This document shows, in pieces, positions 50,957-62,310 of a stretch of 64,000 bases of DNA (its first letter is position 1; each line of letters opens with the position of its first letter). The DNA is from Salvelinus alpinus (lineage: Eukaryota; Chordata; Actinopteri; Salmoniformes; Salmonidae). Below the pieces are notes generated by a model. That model was not told the origin of the DNA. It worked only from the letters and a program-made list of their open reading frames with translations, and made no database searches. The translations under genes and the position numbers were made by a program. The stretch covers positions 12,918,471 to 12,982,470 of the forward strand of contig NC_092096.1 in the NCBI RefSeq assembly GCF_045679555.1, read 5' to 3'.

Positions 50957-51370
50957 GGGGAGCAGCGGTGATAGCTGCGTCACTACAGATCCTGGTTCGA
51001 TTTCAGGCTGTGTTGCAGCCGACCGCAACCGGGTGACCCATGAGGCGGCGCACAATTGGCCCAGCGTCATCCAGATTAGGGCAGGGTTTGGCCACCTGGG
51101 ATGTCATCGTCCCATCACGCTCCTTGTGGCGGGCCGAGCGCATGCACGGTTGTCAGCTGTACGGTGTTTCCTCCCACACATTGGTGCGGCTGGCTTCTGG
51201 GTTAAGCGAGCATTGTGTCAAGAAGCAGTGCGGCTTGGCTGGGTCTTGTTTTGGAACACGCACGGCTCTCGACCTTCGCCTCTCCCGAGTCCGTACGGGA
51301 GTTGCAGCGATGGGACAAGACTAACTACCAATTGGATACCACGAAATTGGGGAGAAAAAGGGGTTAAAAA
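50957..51370 (+). mobile_element. tRNA-derived SINE, long form
   Basis: The head region carries a B-box-like GGTTCGATTTCAGG. The body contains GAGGCGGCGCACAATTGGCC, CCATCACGCTCCTTGTGGCG and GGCTGGCTTCTGGGTTAAGC. It ends TTGGGGAGAAAAAGGGGTTA. It shares the CGGCGCACAATTGGCCCAGC block with the minus-strand SINE at 12705. The two open frames within (50943-51377, 51040-51324) are not genes. Confidence 0.78.
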
Positions 51371-52827
51371 TAACTAAAAAAATCAATTGGGGAGCATTTA
51401 GATGTGGTTTTTATTTGGATACAGATTCATAACTGATGAATGTCAGGGAAAGTAATCTGAAGACTAAGCCTACTGTGTGAGGTATGATAGTTGGGTAAAT
51501 GATTGACAATCAGTGTTCAGTTCATACATGACGCAACACCTCTCAAATGTTGTCCTGTCGTTATGGTTTTTCTTTCTGCAGCTATAAGACAAGACAACAC
51601 AGGCCAGGCCATTTCCACACGTTTCAGCCAGGCATCCAGACGCCTAGTTAGGGTAGAGACATGTTCAAAATGTGCCTTGGTGGAGGATGGGATAAAGGCT
51701 GCATATTGGTTCCTGACTCCCTGCCCCACAACTAAACCAGTTACCTCCAAAGCATCTGGTTTTCCTCCAAGACAGAAACTAACAATGAAAGTAAAAAAGG
51801 TGTGAACTCAGACAACATACCGCATCACAATCACAGACAACCTTTCTCCAGCAGGAGGGTATTTTACCCAGGATCCTCTCATTAGCTTCTAGAGCTGACC
51901 AGTATCTCTAGTCGGCTCTGGGCAGAGCTAACGGCCCGGCTGTCTGCCTGGAGCCTCTGTCTCTCAGCAAGGAACAGCCCAGTGATGACTGACTGACCAA
52001 TAAAAAGCTTTTTGCTGCTCTGAAGAGGTGGAGACTAACAGAGAAATAAATAAAGTGTCCTGAGGAGAATTGGGGTCTGAGGGAGAGAGAGACAAAGAGC
52101 TCTGACAGAGAGAGAGATGAGAGGAATGAGGTGAGACCAGGGCCGGACCTCTCATTTCGCAGGATGAGGCAGATTGACAAGGGCAACATTTTCTGAGCTC
52201 AACTGACCAAGACGCACCCCCAACAACACATAAAACCTCACATAATTCTGCCCAAAAACAATGACAATTTCTCTCAACCAGTGGCATATTGGCTTTTTAG
52301 GTGAGCGCTGATGCCGCCCTGTGATAAGAAGTACCCACTTTGTCAACGGCAGGGACACTAAATATTTATCTTGTCCATTACCAGCGTTCCTCTCCAGGGA
52401 GCTGTTGGAGAGATTGGTCGCTGCAGCACTCCACCAACATTACGACAAAAAACTAATCTAACATAAATGTATCAGATATAGGATAAGGTAGAAAGAGTAT
52501 GTGGCATTTTCTGTAGCCTTCAGGCTGGAGATAAAATGGATGACAAAGTAATGAGACTGAAACTTTTATAATCAGTGGTTTCACGTGGTTACACGCTGAT
52601 CACAGCGAAAAAGAAAATACTTCTGCATTTCCCGCTGTGTAAACACAATGCAAACAGACTCAGGATATCTCCTCCTGATAAAGTTGGGTAGCTGATATCC
52701 ACAGTTTAAATAGCCAGATTGATTAGTCACAGGAATCAGGACTAATAAAGCCAATGTAACGGCCTGTTTTACAGACGGTGGGCGTAACACACGGATGGAC
52801 ATTCAGAACATTCCATTGGGGGCCGAT
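51371..52827. other. RAB21 intron 1, unassigned
   Basis: 1.45 kb without a recognised transposon; I checked both strands for the RAB21 first exon (P-loop GEGCVGKTS-like) and did not find it. The short overlapping frames show no family resemblance. Confidence 0.4.
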
Positions 52828-53052
52828 GTAACAGTACAGCTTCCGTCCCTCTCCTCGCCCCTACCTGGGCTCGAACCAGGGACCCTCTGCACACATAGAC
52901 AACAGCCACCCTCGAAGCATCGCTCCACAAAAGCCGCAGCCCTTACAGAGCAAGGGGAACAACTACTTCAAGGTCTCAGAGCGAGTGACGTCACCGATTG
53001 AAACGCTATTAACACACACCCCAGTAACTAGCTAGTCATTTCACATCGGTTA
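52828..53052 (-). mobile_element. tRNA-like SINE/MITE with TGTAAC...GTTACA ends
   Basis: Minus strand: GTTTCAATCGGTGACGTCAC, TTGAAGTAGTTGTTCCCCTT, TGCAGAGGGTCCCTGGTTCG (B-box-like) and TGTAAC ends on both sides. I recognise this as a frequent salmonid short repeat; its formal name is uncertain. The flanking 57-bp array is built from its end. Confidence 0.72.
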
Positions 53053-53406
53053 CACTGACATGGTAGGCTACACCCCACTAACTAGCTAGTCATTTCACAT
53101 CGGTTACATCGACATGGTAGGCTACAGCCCAGTAACTAGCTAGTCATTTCACATCGGTTACACTGACATGGTAGGCTACAGCCCAGTAACTAGCTAGTCA
53201 TTTCACATCGGTTACATCGACATGGTAGGCTACAGCCCAGTAACTAGCTAGTCATTTCACATCGGTTACACCGACATGGTAGGCTACAGCCCAGTAACTA
53301 GCTAGTCATTTCACATCGGTTACATCGACATGGTAGGCTACAGCCAAGTAACTAGCTAGTCATTTCACATCGGTTACACCGACATGGTAGGCTACAGCCC
53401 AGTAAG
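53011..53406. repeat. 57-bp tandem repeat (7 copies) derived from the end of the adjacent SINE/MITE
   Basis: Unit AACTAGCTAGTCATTTCACA, TCGGTTACACCGACATGGTA and GGCTACAGCCCAGT. The first 30 bp or so are the terminal sequence of the element at 52828. Copies alternate TACACTG/TACACCG with TACATCG, giving a two-unit alternation. Confidence 0.92.
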
Positions 53407-53480
53407 CACAGGTCTTTTTTATGTGCTGTCCGGGACCGCAGTCTTTTTGTTGTGTTTTACAAAATGGTAGACCTATCACA

Positions 53481-53760
53481 TACAGCGCCTTCAGAAAGCA
53501 TTCAGACCTCTTGACTTTTTCCACATTGTTAGGTTACAGACTTATTCTAAAATTGATTAAATTGTTGGTTTCCCCCCCCCCTCATAAATCTATACACAAT
53601 ACCCCATAATGACAAAGCAAAAACAGTTTTTGAAAGTTTTGCTAATTTATATTTAAAAAATATTTAAAAAAAACGGAAATATCACATTTACATAAGTACT
53701 CAGACCCTTTACTCTGTACTGTCAGTACTTTGTTGAGGCACCTTTGGCAGCGATTACAGC
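53481..53760 (+). mobile_element. Tc1 left-arm fragment
   Basis: TACAGCGCCTTCAGAAAGCA and CAATACCCCATAATGACAAA match the left inverted-repeat region of the element at 9211. It stops abruptly at GGCAGCGATTACAG. Confidence 0.8.
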
Positions 53761-53825
53761 CGGTGTAGGCAGTCATTGTAAATAAGAATTTGTTTTTAAC
53801 TGACTTGCCTAGTTAAATTTAAAAA
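53761..53825 (-). mobile_element. SINE 3'-part fragment fused to the Tc1 arm
   Basis: GTAGGCAGTCATTGTAAATA and TTAACTGACTTGCCTAGTTA form the tail part of the tRNA-derived SINE class seen at 12705. It joins the Tc1 fragment without a gap. Confidence 0.68.
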
Positions 53826-54129
53826 ACTAGATATAAAACAAATAACTTCCAGGCCGACTGTTATTTGCATTGGTCTCCTACAGCAAACTAGGCAAGGAGA
53901 CGGGGAAGGTGAGGAAGTGAGTCAGAGACCTTTCAGACAGCAGATATAATGACTACAGCAACCCAAAGAAACCGTTCGTCTCCAAGGAAGCAGAACCACA
54001 GCTCAACTCGCTGCCAAATTGATGGTTTAACACATTCATGAATCTGTGGATCTGTTGGCAGATGGTCAGGCTGTGGGCCTCCAACTCTCACGTCTGATTA
54101 TTTTACTGTACATGCAGCAGCTGGGGTCA
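53826..54129. other. RAB21 intron 1, unassigned
   Basis: No feature recognised. Confidence 0.35.
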
Positions 54130-54917
54130 GCAGGGTCAGCTCAGGTCAACGTCCAAGCTTCCTACAGCGATGTTTAACCTCCTACAACAATCTGATCCAA
54201 TCCCCAGGGTCAGCTCAGGTCAATGTCCAAGCTTCCTACAGCGATGTTTAACCTCCTACAACAATCTGATCCAATACCCAAGGTCAGCTCAGGTCAACGT
54301 CCGAGCTTCCTACAGCGATGTTTAACCTCCTACAACAATCTGATCCAATACCCAAGGTCAGCTCAGGTCAACGTCCGAGCTTCCTACAGCGATGTTTAAC
54401 CTCCTACAACAATCTGATCCAATCCCAAAGGTCAGCTCAGGTCAACGTCCAAGCTTCCTACAGCGATGTTTAACCTCCTACAACAATCTGATCCAATACC
54501 CAGGGTCAGCTCAGGTCAATGTCCAAGCTTCCTACAGCGATGTTTAACCTCCTACAACAATCTGATCCAATCCCAAAGGTCAGCTCAGGTCAATGTCCAA
54601 GCTTCCTACAGCGATGTTTAACCTCCTACAACAATCTGATCCAATCCCCAAGGTCAGCTCAGGTCAACGTCCGAGCTTCCTACAGCGATGTTTAACCTCC
54701 TACAACAATCTGATCCAATACCCAAGGTCAGCTCAGGTCAACGTCCAAGCTTCCTACAGCGATGTTTAACCTCCTACAACAATCTGATCCAATCCCCAGG
54801 GTCAGCTCAGGTCAACGTCCGAGCTTCCTACAGCGATGTTTAACCTCCTACAACAATCTGATCCAATCCCAAAGGTCAGCTCAGGTCAACGTCCAAGCTT
54901 CCTACAGCGATGTTTAA
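54130..54917. repeat. Minisatellite, 74-bp unit, left part (about 10.5 copies)
   Basis: Unit contains GGTCAGCTCAGGTCAACGTC, CAAGCTTCCTACAGCGATGT, TTAACCTCCTACAACAATCT and GATCCAATCCCCAA. Interrupted at TTAA 54914-54917 by the next feature. Confidence 0.95.
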
Positions 54918-56365
54918 CTTCTTATGGCTGCAACTGGCAGCACTGAGTAACCTGGAAAGAGGTGGCCATTTCAAACGGCCTCCTACTCAATTCTTGCTCG
55001 TACAATATGCATATTATCGTTACTATTGGATAGAAAACACTCTATAGTTTCTAAAACAGTTCTAATTATTTCTCTACGTGAAACAGAACTCTTTTTACAG
55101 CCCATTTCCTATCCGGAAGTGAGATTTCCAAAATCGAGGTCTCTCTTCAAAAGCTTGTCTATAAAAGGGCATGTCACTTATGACTGTAGAAACACGCCTT
55201 ACACCTTCCCCTAGGTGTCATGCGGAAGTGAGAGCAGAAATTAGGTGATTATCTCGTTCAGGGGTTGAATACAACCTCTTTGATTGAGAGGACCGCCATT
55301 TTTTTTTTTTGGGAGGCACGATTTGGACCTGGTGTCGCCTCCTGGAAAACCGTCGTTATTGATGAATATGATCTCTGGCTTCGATTTTATTCGATACATG
55401 TCACAATATCATCCTAAAGTATGTTTTTTCAATATAGTTTAATTATATTATTTAAATTTTTTCGGGACTTTAGACGTGATGCGTTGGAGGAATTTCTTCA
55501 AGAAGGAGAGGTTAGCGCCGCACGGCCAGTGTGCTTGCTAATTCAAGAGGGAAATAGTTCGTTCTGGATCCAAACAAAGACACTTCTGAACAAAGGACCC
55601 CTTGTACAACATTCTGATGGAAGATCAACAAAGATAAGGACCCAATTTGGGATGCTATTTCATAAATCTGTCGAGCTATGCTATCGCTACCGATTACTTG
55701 GAATCAATGCTGTTGTGTGTTAGCCATTGCAGTAAGCTAATATAACGATATATTGTGTTTTCGCTGTAAAACACTTCAAAAATCGGAAATATTGTCTGTA
55801 TTCACAAGATCTTTGTCTTTCATTTTGCTATACACCATATATTTTTCTGAAATGTTTTATGATGAGTAATTAGGTAGTTGACGTTGGTGTCTGTATTTAC
55901 TCTGGCTGCTCCCGTGCTATTTCTGACTGTAGCTATGATGGTAGCATCAATGTAAAACTGATTTATAGCTCAAATATGCACATTTTTCGAACAAAATATA
56001 GATTTATTGTGTAACATGTTATAGGACTGTCATCTGAGGAAGTTGTTTCTAGGTTTGTTTGGTTGGATCTTGGTTAGTTAGGTTGGCTTTGTGCATGCTA
56101 CCTGTGCTGTGAAAAATGTCTGTCCTCTTTTGTATTTGGTGGTGAACTAACATAAATATACGTGGTGTTTTTGCTGTAAAACATTTTAAAAATCGGACAC
56201 GTTGGCTGGATTAACAAGATGTTTATCTTTCAAATGCTGTATTGGACTTGTTAATGTGTGAAAGTTAAATATAAAAAAAAAAAAATAGCTTTTGAATTTC
56301 GCGCCCTGCACTTGAGCTGGATGTTGTCATAATTGTACCGGTGTCGGGCTTGCAGCCCAAACAGG
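54918..56365. mobile_element. 1.45-kb non-autonomous DNA transposon with TTAA target duplication (piggyBac-like)
   Basis: The insertion splits the 74-bp array exactly at its own TTAA, which is present on both sides (54914-54917, 56366-56369). The ends are related inverses: CTTCTTATGGCTGCAA at left and TTGCAGCCCAAACAGG at right. TTAA duplication is the hallmark of piggyBac transposases. No transposase is encoded; the longest frame (55421-55723, 100 codons) is unlike any transposase. It contains two diverged copies of a segment with TGCTGTAAAACA and AAAATCGGA (near 55763-55790 and 56171-56200). Confidence 0.8.
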
Positions 56366-56692
56366 TTAACCTCCTACAACAATCTGATCCAATCCCCAAG
56401 GTCAGCTCAGGTCAACGTCCAAGCTTCCTACAGCGATGTTTAACCTCCTACAACAATCTGATCCAATCCCAAAGGTCAGCTCAGGTCAACGTCCGAGCTT
56501 CCTACAGCGATGTTTAACCCCCTACAACAATCTGATCCAATCCCAAAGGTCAGCTCAGGTCAACGTCCAAGCTTCCTACAGCGATGTTTAACCTCCTACA
56601 ACAATCTGATCCAATCCCCAGGGTCAGCTCAGGTCAACGTCCAAGCTTCCTACAGCGATGTTTAACCCCCTACAACAATCTGATCCAATCCC
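56366..56692. repeat. 74-bp minisatellite, right part (about 4.5 copies)
   Basis: Continuation of the array interrupted at 54917; removing the insert and one TTAA restores a regular unit. Confidence 0.94.
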
Positions 56693-57019
56693 CTTGAACC
56701 GTTTCCTTAACATATCTCTTCCTCATCAGATGGATATTGCTTATGGCTCTGTTCCTCATGTAACAAGTGATGGAATGGAAGACATAGAAGCTTATGGAAA
56801 AGCAGGACATGAAAGCTTCATTTCCAGTCAGGATTGATCTTCATTTCCCTTCCCATTAGACCTATACACTGTACAGTACCAAGGCACAGCCTCTCTCTCA
56901 TATGCTACTATTAGATCTGATCAATAAAACACACTTAGCATCCATTCTCTATGGAGGTCATTATTGACTGACTGCACCTTGAAGTCACCAAGTAGAAGGG
57001 CTGTAAACGGAAACCTTCC
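56693..57019. other. Unique spacer
   Basis: Contains ATCAATAAAACAC near 56920 but no gene evidence. Confidence 0.35.
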
Positions 57020-58352
57020 GTTACATCACGAGGGCCTGTCAACCTGACATTAATACCTCCCATTACATCATGAGGACCTGTCAACCTGACATTAATACCT
57101 CCCATTACATCATGAGGGCCTGTCAACCTGACATTAATACCTCCCATTACATCATGAGGGCCTGTCAACCTGACATTAATACCTCCCATTACATCATGAG
57201 GGCCTGTCAACCTGACATTAATACCTCCCATTACATCATGAGGGCCTGTCAACCTGACATTAAAACCTCCCGTTACATCATGAGGGCCTGTCAACCTGAC
57301 ATTAATACCTCCCGTTACATCATGAGGGCCTGTCAACCTGACATTAATACCTCCCATTACATCATGAGGGCCTGTCAACCTGACATTAATACCTCCCATT
57401 ACATCATGAGGGCCTGTCAACCTGACATTAATACCTCCCATTACATCATGAGGGCCTGTCAACCTGACATTACTACCTCCCATTACATCATGAGGGCCTG
57501 TCAACCTGACATTAATATCTCCCATTACATCATGAGGGCCTGTCAACCTGACATTAATACCTCCCATTACATCATGAGGGCCTGTCAACCTGACATTAAA
57601 ACCTCCCATTACATCACGAGGGCCTGTCAACCTGACATTAATACCTCCCATTACATCACGAGGGCCTGTCAACCTGACATTAATACCTCCCATTACATCA
57701 TGAGGGCCTGTCAACCTGACATTAATACCTCCCATTACATCATGAGGGCCTGTCAACCTAACATTAATACCTCCCATTACATCATGAGGGCCTGTCAACC
57801 TGACATTAATATCTCCCATTACATCACGAGGGCCTGTCAACCTGACATTACTACCTCCCATTACATCACGAGGGCCTGTCAACCTGACATTACTACCTCC
57901 CATTACATCACGAGGGCCTGTCAACCTGACATTACTACCTCCCATTACATCATGAGGGCCTGTCAACCTGACATTACTACCTCCCATTACATCATGAGGG
58001 CCTGTCAACCTGACATTAATACCTCCCATTACATCATGAGGGCCTGTCAACCTGACATTAAAACCTCCCATTACATCATGAGGGCCTGTCAACCTGACAT
58101 TAAAACCTCCCATTACATCATGAGGGCCTGTCAACCTGACATTAAAACCTCCCATTACATCATGAGGGCCTGTCAACCTGACATTAATACCTCCCATTAC
58201 ATCATGAGGGCCTGTCAACCTGACATTAATACCTCCCATTACATCATGAGGGCCTGTCAACCTGACATTAATACCTCCCATTACATCATGAGGGCCTGTC
58301 AACCTGACATTAAAACCTCTCATTACATCATGAGGGCCTGTCAACCTGACAT
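57020..58352. repeat. Minisatellite, 42-bp unit (about 31 copies)
   Basis: Unit ACATTAATACCTCCCATTAC plus ATCATGAGGGCCTGTCAACCTG. Variants are ATTAAAACC, ATTACTACC, ATCACGAGG and CCCGTTAC in runs. Because 42 is divisible by three, 429 codons on the plus strand and 479 on the minus strand stay open; neither has other coding support. Confidence 0.96.
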
Positions 58353-58891
58353 TATTTAGGCTATTTCTTTCCATTTAAATCCCTTGGTCTGTGAATCTTC
58401 CTGAAATAGCAGCTAGCTCTAACAGGAAGCCTCCTGGCTGCAACACCTCCTGCATCACTTCACACCTCTTGGGTTCAAGTGTTGTTTGAAATCTTAAGAT
58501 TGTTTTCCCTTTAAAAAGGAACGATTCACCCATTTTGAATGTTAAATCTCTGAGCTACGTTCTATCTATTCCAGGGGTCATAAGTAGTGCACTCAATAGG
58601 AGATATATGGGGCCATTTGGGATGTAGCCCCTCTCCAGCATAGCCTCGCTCGCCTCTGCAGCCTGACAGCCTCTGCAGCCTGACAGGCCCATCTAAAGGT
58701 ATTATTTTAATGCATTTCCTAGCATGCTTCCTGGCATCCAATCGCAGCGCAGGAGGCAAGGAAATTAACATACAGAGGGGGTGTAAGAATAGCTTCACTC
58801 AGGGGCTGTTAGTGATATGAATGTAAAGGCTGTATGGATGGATTCAGATGGAGAATTTAAGGTCGATGTAGGGCTCTGGTCAAAAGTAGCA
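58353..58891. other. Spacer with MITE fragments
   Basis: Degraded copies of the palindromic MITE at about 58560-58640 (AAGTAGTGCACTCAATAGGA, GGGGCCATTTGGGATG) and 58869-58892 (GGGCTCTGGTCAAAAGTAG). Otherwise nothing recognised. Confidence 0.5.
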
Positions 58892-58936
58892 CTACAAGCC
58901 CTTAACCAACAATGCTTTAAGAAGTTAAGAAAAATA

Positions 58937-60362
58937 AACTCAGCAAAAAAGAAGTGTCCCTTTTTCAGGACCCTGTCTTTCAAAGATAATTCGTACAAAT
59001 CCAAATAACTTCACAGATCTTCATTATGCTTGTTCAATGAACCATAAACAATTAATGAACATGCGCCTGTGGAACGGTCGTTAAGACACTAACAACTTAC
59101 AGACGGTAGACATTTAAGGTCACAGTTATGAAAACTTAGGACACTAAAGAGGCCTTTCTACTGACTCTGAAAAACAACAAAGATCCCCATGGTCCCTGCT
59201 CATCTGCGTGAACGTTCCTTAGGCATGCTGCAAGGAGGCATGAGGACTGCAGATGTGGCCATATCCGTACTGTGAGACGCCTAAGACAGCGCTACAGGGA
59301 GACAGGACGGACAGCTGATCGTTCTCGAAGTGGCAGACCACGTGTAACAACACCTGCACAGGATTGGTACATCCGAACATCACACCTGCGGGACAGGTAC
59401 AGGATGGCAACAACAACTGCCCGAGTTACACCAGGAACGCACAATCCCTCCATCAGTGCTCAGACTGTCTGCATTAGGCTGAGAGAGGCTGGACTGAGGG
59501 CTTGTAGGCCTTTTGTAAGGCAGGTCCTCACCAGACATCACCGGCAACAACGTCACTTATGGGCACAAACCCACCATTGCTGGACCAGACAGGACTGGCA
59601 AAAAGTGCTCTTCACTGATGAGTCGCAGTTTTGTCTCACCAGGGGTGATGGTCAGATTAGTGTTTATCATCGAAGGAATGAGCGTTACACCGAGGCCTGT
59701 ACTCTGGAGCAGGATCGATTTGGAGGTGGAGGGTCCATCATAGTCTGAGGCGGTGTCTCAGCATCATCGGACTGAGCTTGTTGTCATTGCAGGTAATCTC
59801 AACACTGTGCGTTACAGGGAAGACATCCTCCTCCTTCATGTGGTACCCTTCCTGCAGGCTCATCCTGACATGACCCTCCAGCATGACAATGCCACCAGCC
59901 ATACTGCTCGTTCTGAGCGTGATTTCCTGCAAGACAGGAATGTCAGTGTTCTGCCATGGCCAGCGAAGAGCCCGGATCTCAATCCCATTCAGTACGTCTG
60001 GGACCTGTTTGATTGGAGGGTGAGGCAGAAATGTCCGGGAACTTGCAGGTGCCTTGGTGGAAGTGTGGGGTAACATCTCACAGCAAGAACTGGCAAATCT
60101 GGTGCAGTCCATGAGGAGATGCACTGCAGTACTTAATGCAGCTGGTGGCCACACCAGATACTGACTGTTACTTTTGATTTTGACCCCACCTTTGTTCAGG
60201 GACACATTATTCCATTTCTGTTATTCACATGTCTGTGGAACTTGTTCAGTTTATGTCTCAGTTGTTGAATCTTGTTATGTTCATACAAATATTTACACAT
60301 GTTAAGTTTGCTGAAAATAAACGCAGTTGACAGTGAGAGGACGTTTATTTTTTTGCTGAGTT
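58937..60362 (+). mobile_element. Tc1-like transposon, decayed, inserted in the L2-like LINE
   Basis: The left TIR AACTCAGCAAAAAAGAAGTG and right end ATTTTTTTGCTGAGTT are inverse; TA flanks both ends (58935-58936, 60363-60364), and the host LINE sequence is continuous across it. It carries a broken transposase on the plus strand. Confidence 0.87.
59220..60100 (+). pseudogene. Tc1 transposase pseudogene with a changed catalytic residue
   Basis: Frame 59272-59748 holds RLRQRYRETGRTADRSRSG, RPRVTTPAQDWYIRTSHLRD and the first catalytic block VLFTDESQFCL. A TGA at 59746-59748, where a Trp codon is expected in the V-W-G-G motif, ends it. The rest continues in a shifted frame (59753-60073) with TLQHDNATSHTAR and SPDLNPIQYVWD. 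In that last block the catalytic Glu of DD34E is Gln. Confidence 0.85.
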
Positions 60363-60431
60363 TAAGTGTTAGGTCAACATTTTTAAATAAAAGTAACAAA
60401 TAATTCAACAGCATCAGTAAAATAACAATAG

Positions 60432-60940
60432 TGAGGCTATATACAGGGGGTACCGGTACAGAGTCAATGTGGAGGCTATATACAGGGGGTACCGGTACAG
60501 AGTCAATGTGGAGGCTATGTACAGGGGGTACCGGTACAGAGTCTATGTGGAGGCTATATACGGGGGGTACCGGTACAGAGTCAATGTGGAGGCTATGTAC
60601 AGGGGGTACCGGTACAGAGTCAATGTGGAAACTATATACAGGGGTTATTGGTACAGAGTCAATGTGGAGGCTATATACAGGGGGTACCGGTACAGAGTCA
60701 ATGTGGAAACTATATACAGGGGTTATTGGTACAGAGTCAATGTGGAGGCTATATACAGGGGGTACCGGTACAGAGTCAATGTGGAGGCTATATACAGGGG
60801 GTACCGGTACAGAGTCAGCGTGGAGGCCATATACAGGGGGTACCGGTACAGAGTCAATGTGGAGGCTATATACAGGGGGTACCGGTACAGAGTCAATGTG
60901 GAGGCTATATACAGGGGGTAGCGGTACAGAGTCAACGTGT
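60432..60940. repeat. Minisatellite, 39-bp unit (13 copies) grown from the LINE 3' UTR
   Basis: Unit GGCTATATACAGGGGGTACC plus GGTACAGAGTCAATGTGGA. Two copies have GGTTATTGG instead of GGTACCGG. The unit is exactly the segment found once in an unexpanded LINE copy, followed here by GGGGGCACTGGTTAGTCGAG. Frames on both strands are open throughout. Confidence 0.94.
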
Positions 60941-61192
60941 GGGGGCACTGGTTAGTCGAGGTAATATGTACATGTAGGTAGAGGTAAAGTGACTATGCAT
61001 AGATAATAAACAGAGAGTAGCAGCAGTGTAAAAGAGGGGTCTGGGTAGCCATTTGACTAGCTGTTCAGGAGTCTTATGGCTTGGGGGTAGAAGCTGTGAA
61101 GAAACCTTTTGGACCTAGACACCTGGAATAGGGTGCCATTTGCAAAGCCTCATCTCTGCAGTGCTAGCCTGCCTCAACTGACACTTTCTGCT

Positions 61193-61478
61193 TACCATCA
61201 ACACTTAGACAGTATCCTGATACTCTTGGTTGGTCATCAACACTTAGACAGTATGCTGATACTCTTGGTTGGTCATCAACACTTAGATAGTATGCTGATA
61301 CTCTTGGTTGGTCATCAACACTTAGATAGTATCCTGATACTCTTGGTTGGTCATCAACACTTAGATAGTATCCTGATACTCTTGGTTGGTCATCAACACT
61401 TAGATAGTATCCTGATACTCTTGGTTGGTCATCAACACTTAGATCGTATCCTGATACTCTTGGTTGGTCATCAACACT
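61193..61478. repeat. Minisatellite, 39-bp unit (7 copies)
   Basis: Unit CATCAACACTTAGATAGTAT plus CCTGATACTCTTGGTTGGT. The open frame 61109-61585 crosses it and is not a gene. Confidence 0.94.
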
Positions 61479-62128
61479 GTCTTGGTATGGTTCTGTTAAG
61501 TTGTCATATCAACAGGTTGTCCAATAAACATGACACTATAATTAGGCTAGGTCCCTCTGCTTGGGGCTGTGCCCAGATAGTGTAGTAGTAACATAAGGCA
61601 ACTGGATGCTAATGGTAGAAGAGACATATAGTCTGACAATTCCAATAAGACACATACTAGAGAAATATGCCTAAGACAATTGGACACATTAATGAAAGGG
61701 GGAGACACATGGTCTGCTGACCTGACACACTAATGATAAAAAGGACCCATAGTCAGCTCCTTCTAAAAAGAAGGCGTATAGTACAGAATCTGCTGATTCC
61801 AATAAAGGCAAACTGAACAAAGAGTACATTGACACATTATGCTGACACACTAAAGATAGAGGGATCCATAGTCAGCTGCTTCTAAACAGAGGTTTATAAG
61901 ACAGAATCTGCTGATTCCAATAAAGGCAAACAAAACAAAGAGTACATTGACACATTATGCTGACACACTAGGATGGAGGGTCCGGCCACCATTGTAGTCT
62001 AGCTGAGAGCAGATGTGGGCGTTATTGGGCGTGAACAAGCGGGAAGCTTGAACTAGAGGATAGTGGTGGCGAATGACTTGAGAAGGGAGACTTCATTTGC
62101 ATAAGGGATGGACATAGTGCTATGTGTG

Positions 62129-62136
62129 TATAAATA
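62129..62136 (+). promoter_or_regulatory. LTR TATA box
   Basis: TATAAATA about 170 bp before the LTR end. Initiation would be expected near 62160, just before the CCGCGG cluster. Confidence 0.6.
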
Positions 62137-62164
62137 TAGGAGCTAAGGCTCTGGGAGAGGGGGG

Positions 62165-62220
62165 TTCCGCGGTGGGTGTTCCGCGGTGTGTGTGCCGCGG
62201 GGTGTGTTCCGCGGACATTC
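62165..62220. repeat. 14-bp tandem repeat with CCGCGG (4 copies)
   Basis: TTCCGCGGTGGGTG, TTCCGCGGTGTGTG, TGCCGCGGGGTGTG and TTCCGCGGACATTC in succession. Each CCGCGG is a palindrome rich in CpG. Confidence 0.85.
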
Positions 62221-62310
62221 CAGATTGTGATACAATTTGTATTAAAAATCTTATTTGAGTTCACAAAGTTCTTGTAAGAGTTATATTTGAAGTGATTTTC
62301 TACGACATAA

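Larger units (their letters stand above)
58892..61125 (-). mobile_element. L2-like LINE 3' UTR, minus orientation, split by a Tc1 element
   Basis: Left piece 58892-58936 (CAAGCCCTTAACCAACAATG) and right piece 60363-61125 (AGTCGAGGTAATATGTACAT, GTGACTATGCATAGATAATA, GAGTCTTATGGCTTGGGGGT) are one LINE 3' end separated by the Tc1 at 58937-60362. Within the right piece the segment around the CTGTATATAGCC core has become a 39-bp array. Confidence 0.82.
61581..62307 (+). mobile_element. 5' LTR of an endogenous retrovirus (727 bp)
   Basis: Starts TGTAGTAG and ends CTACGACA, near-perfect inverted TG...CA ends. The U3 part carries a direct repeat of about 119 bp (copies at about 61723 and 61843, with a third TGACACACTA at 61961), typical of enhancer duplications. 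TATAAATA lies at 62129-62136, and an ATTAAA at 62241-62246 may serve as polyadenylation signal. Four CCGCGG sites spaced 14 bp apart (62167-62214) lie between. The LTR is in RAB21 intron 1, antisense to the gene. The 3' LTR is not in the window, so the ends are inferred from one copy. Confidence 0.72.

Noticed and set aside
50943..51377. 144-codon frame as a possible gene or RAB21 exon 1
   Set aside because: It lies wholly within a tRNA-derived SINE, and has no P-loop.
57020..58352. Open frames of 479 (minus) and 429 (plus) codons that look like a repeat protein
   Set aside because: They coincide exactly with a 42-bp minisatellite; 42 is divisible by three so frames stay open on both strands. 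No promoter, splice sites or non-repeat domain.
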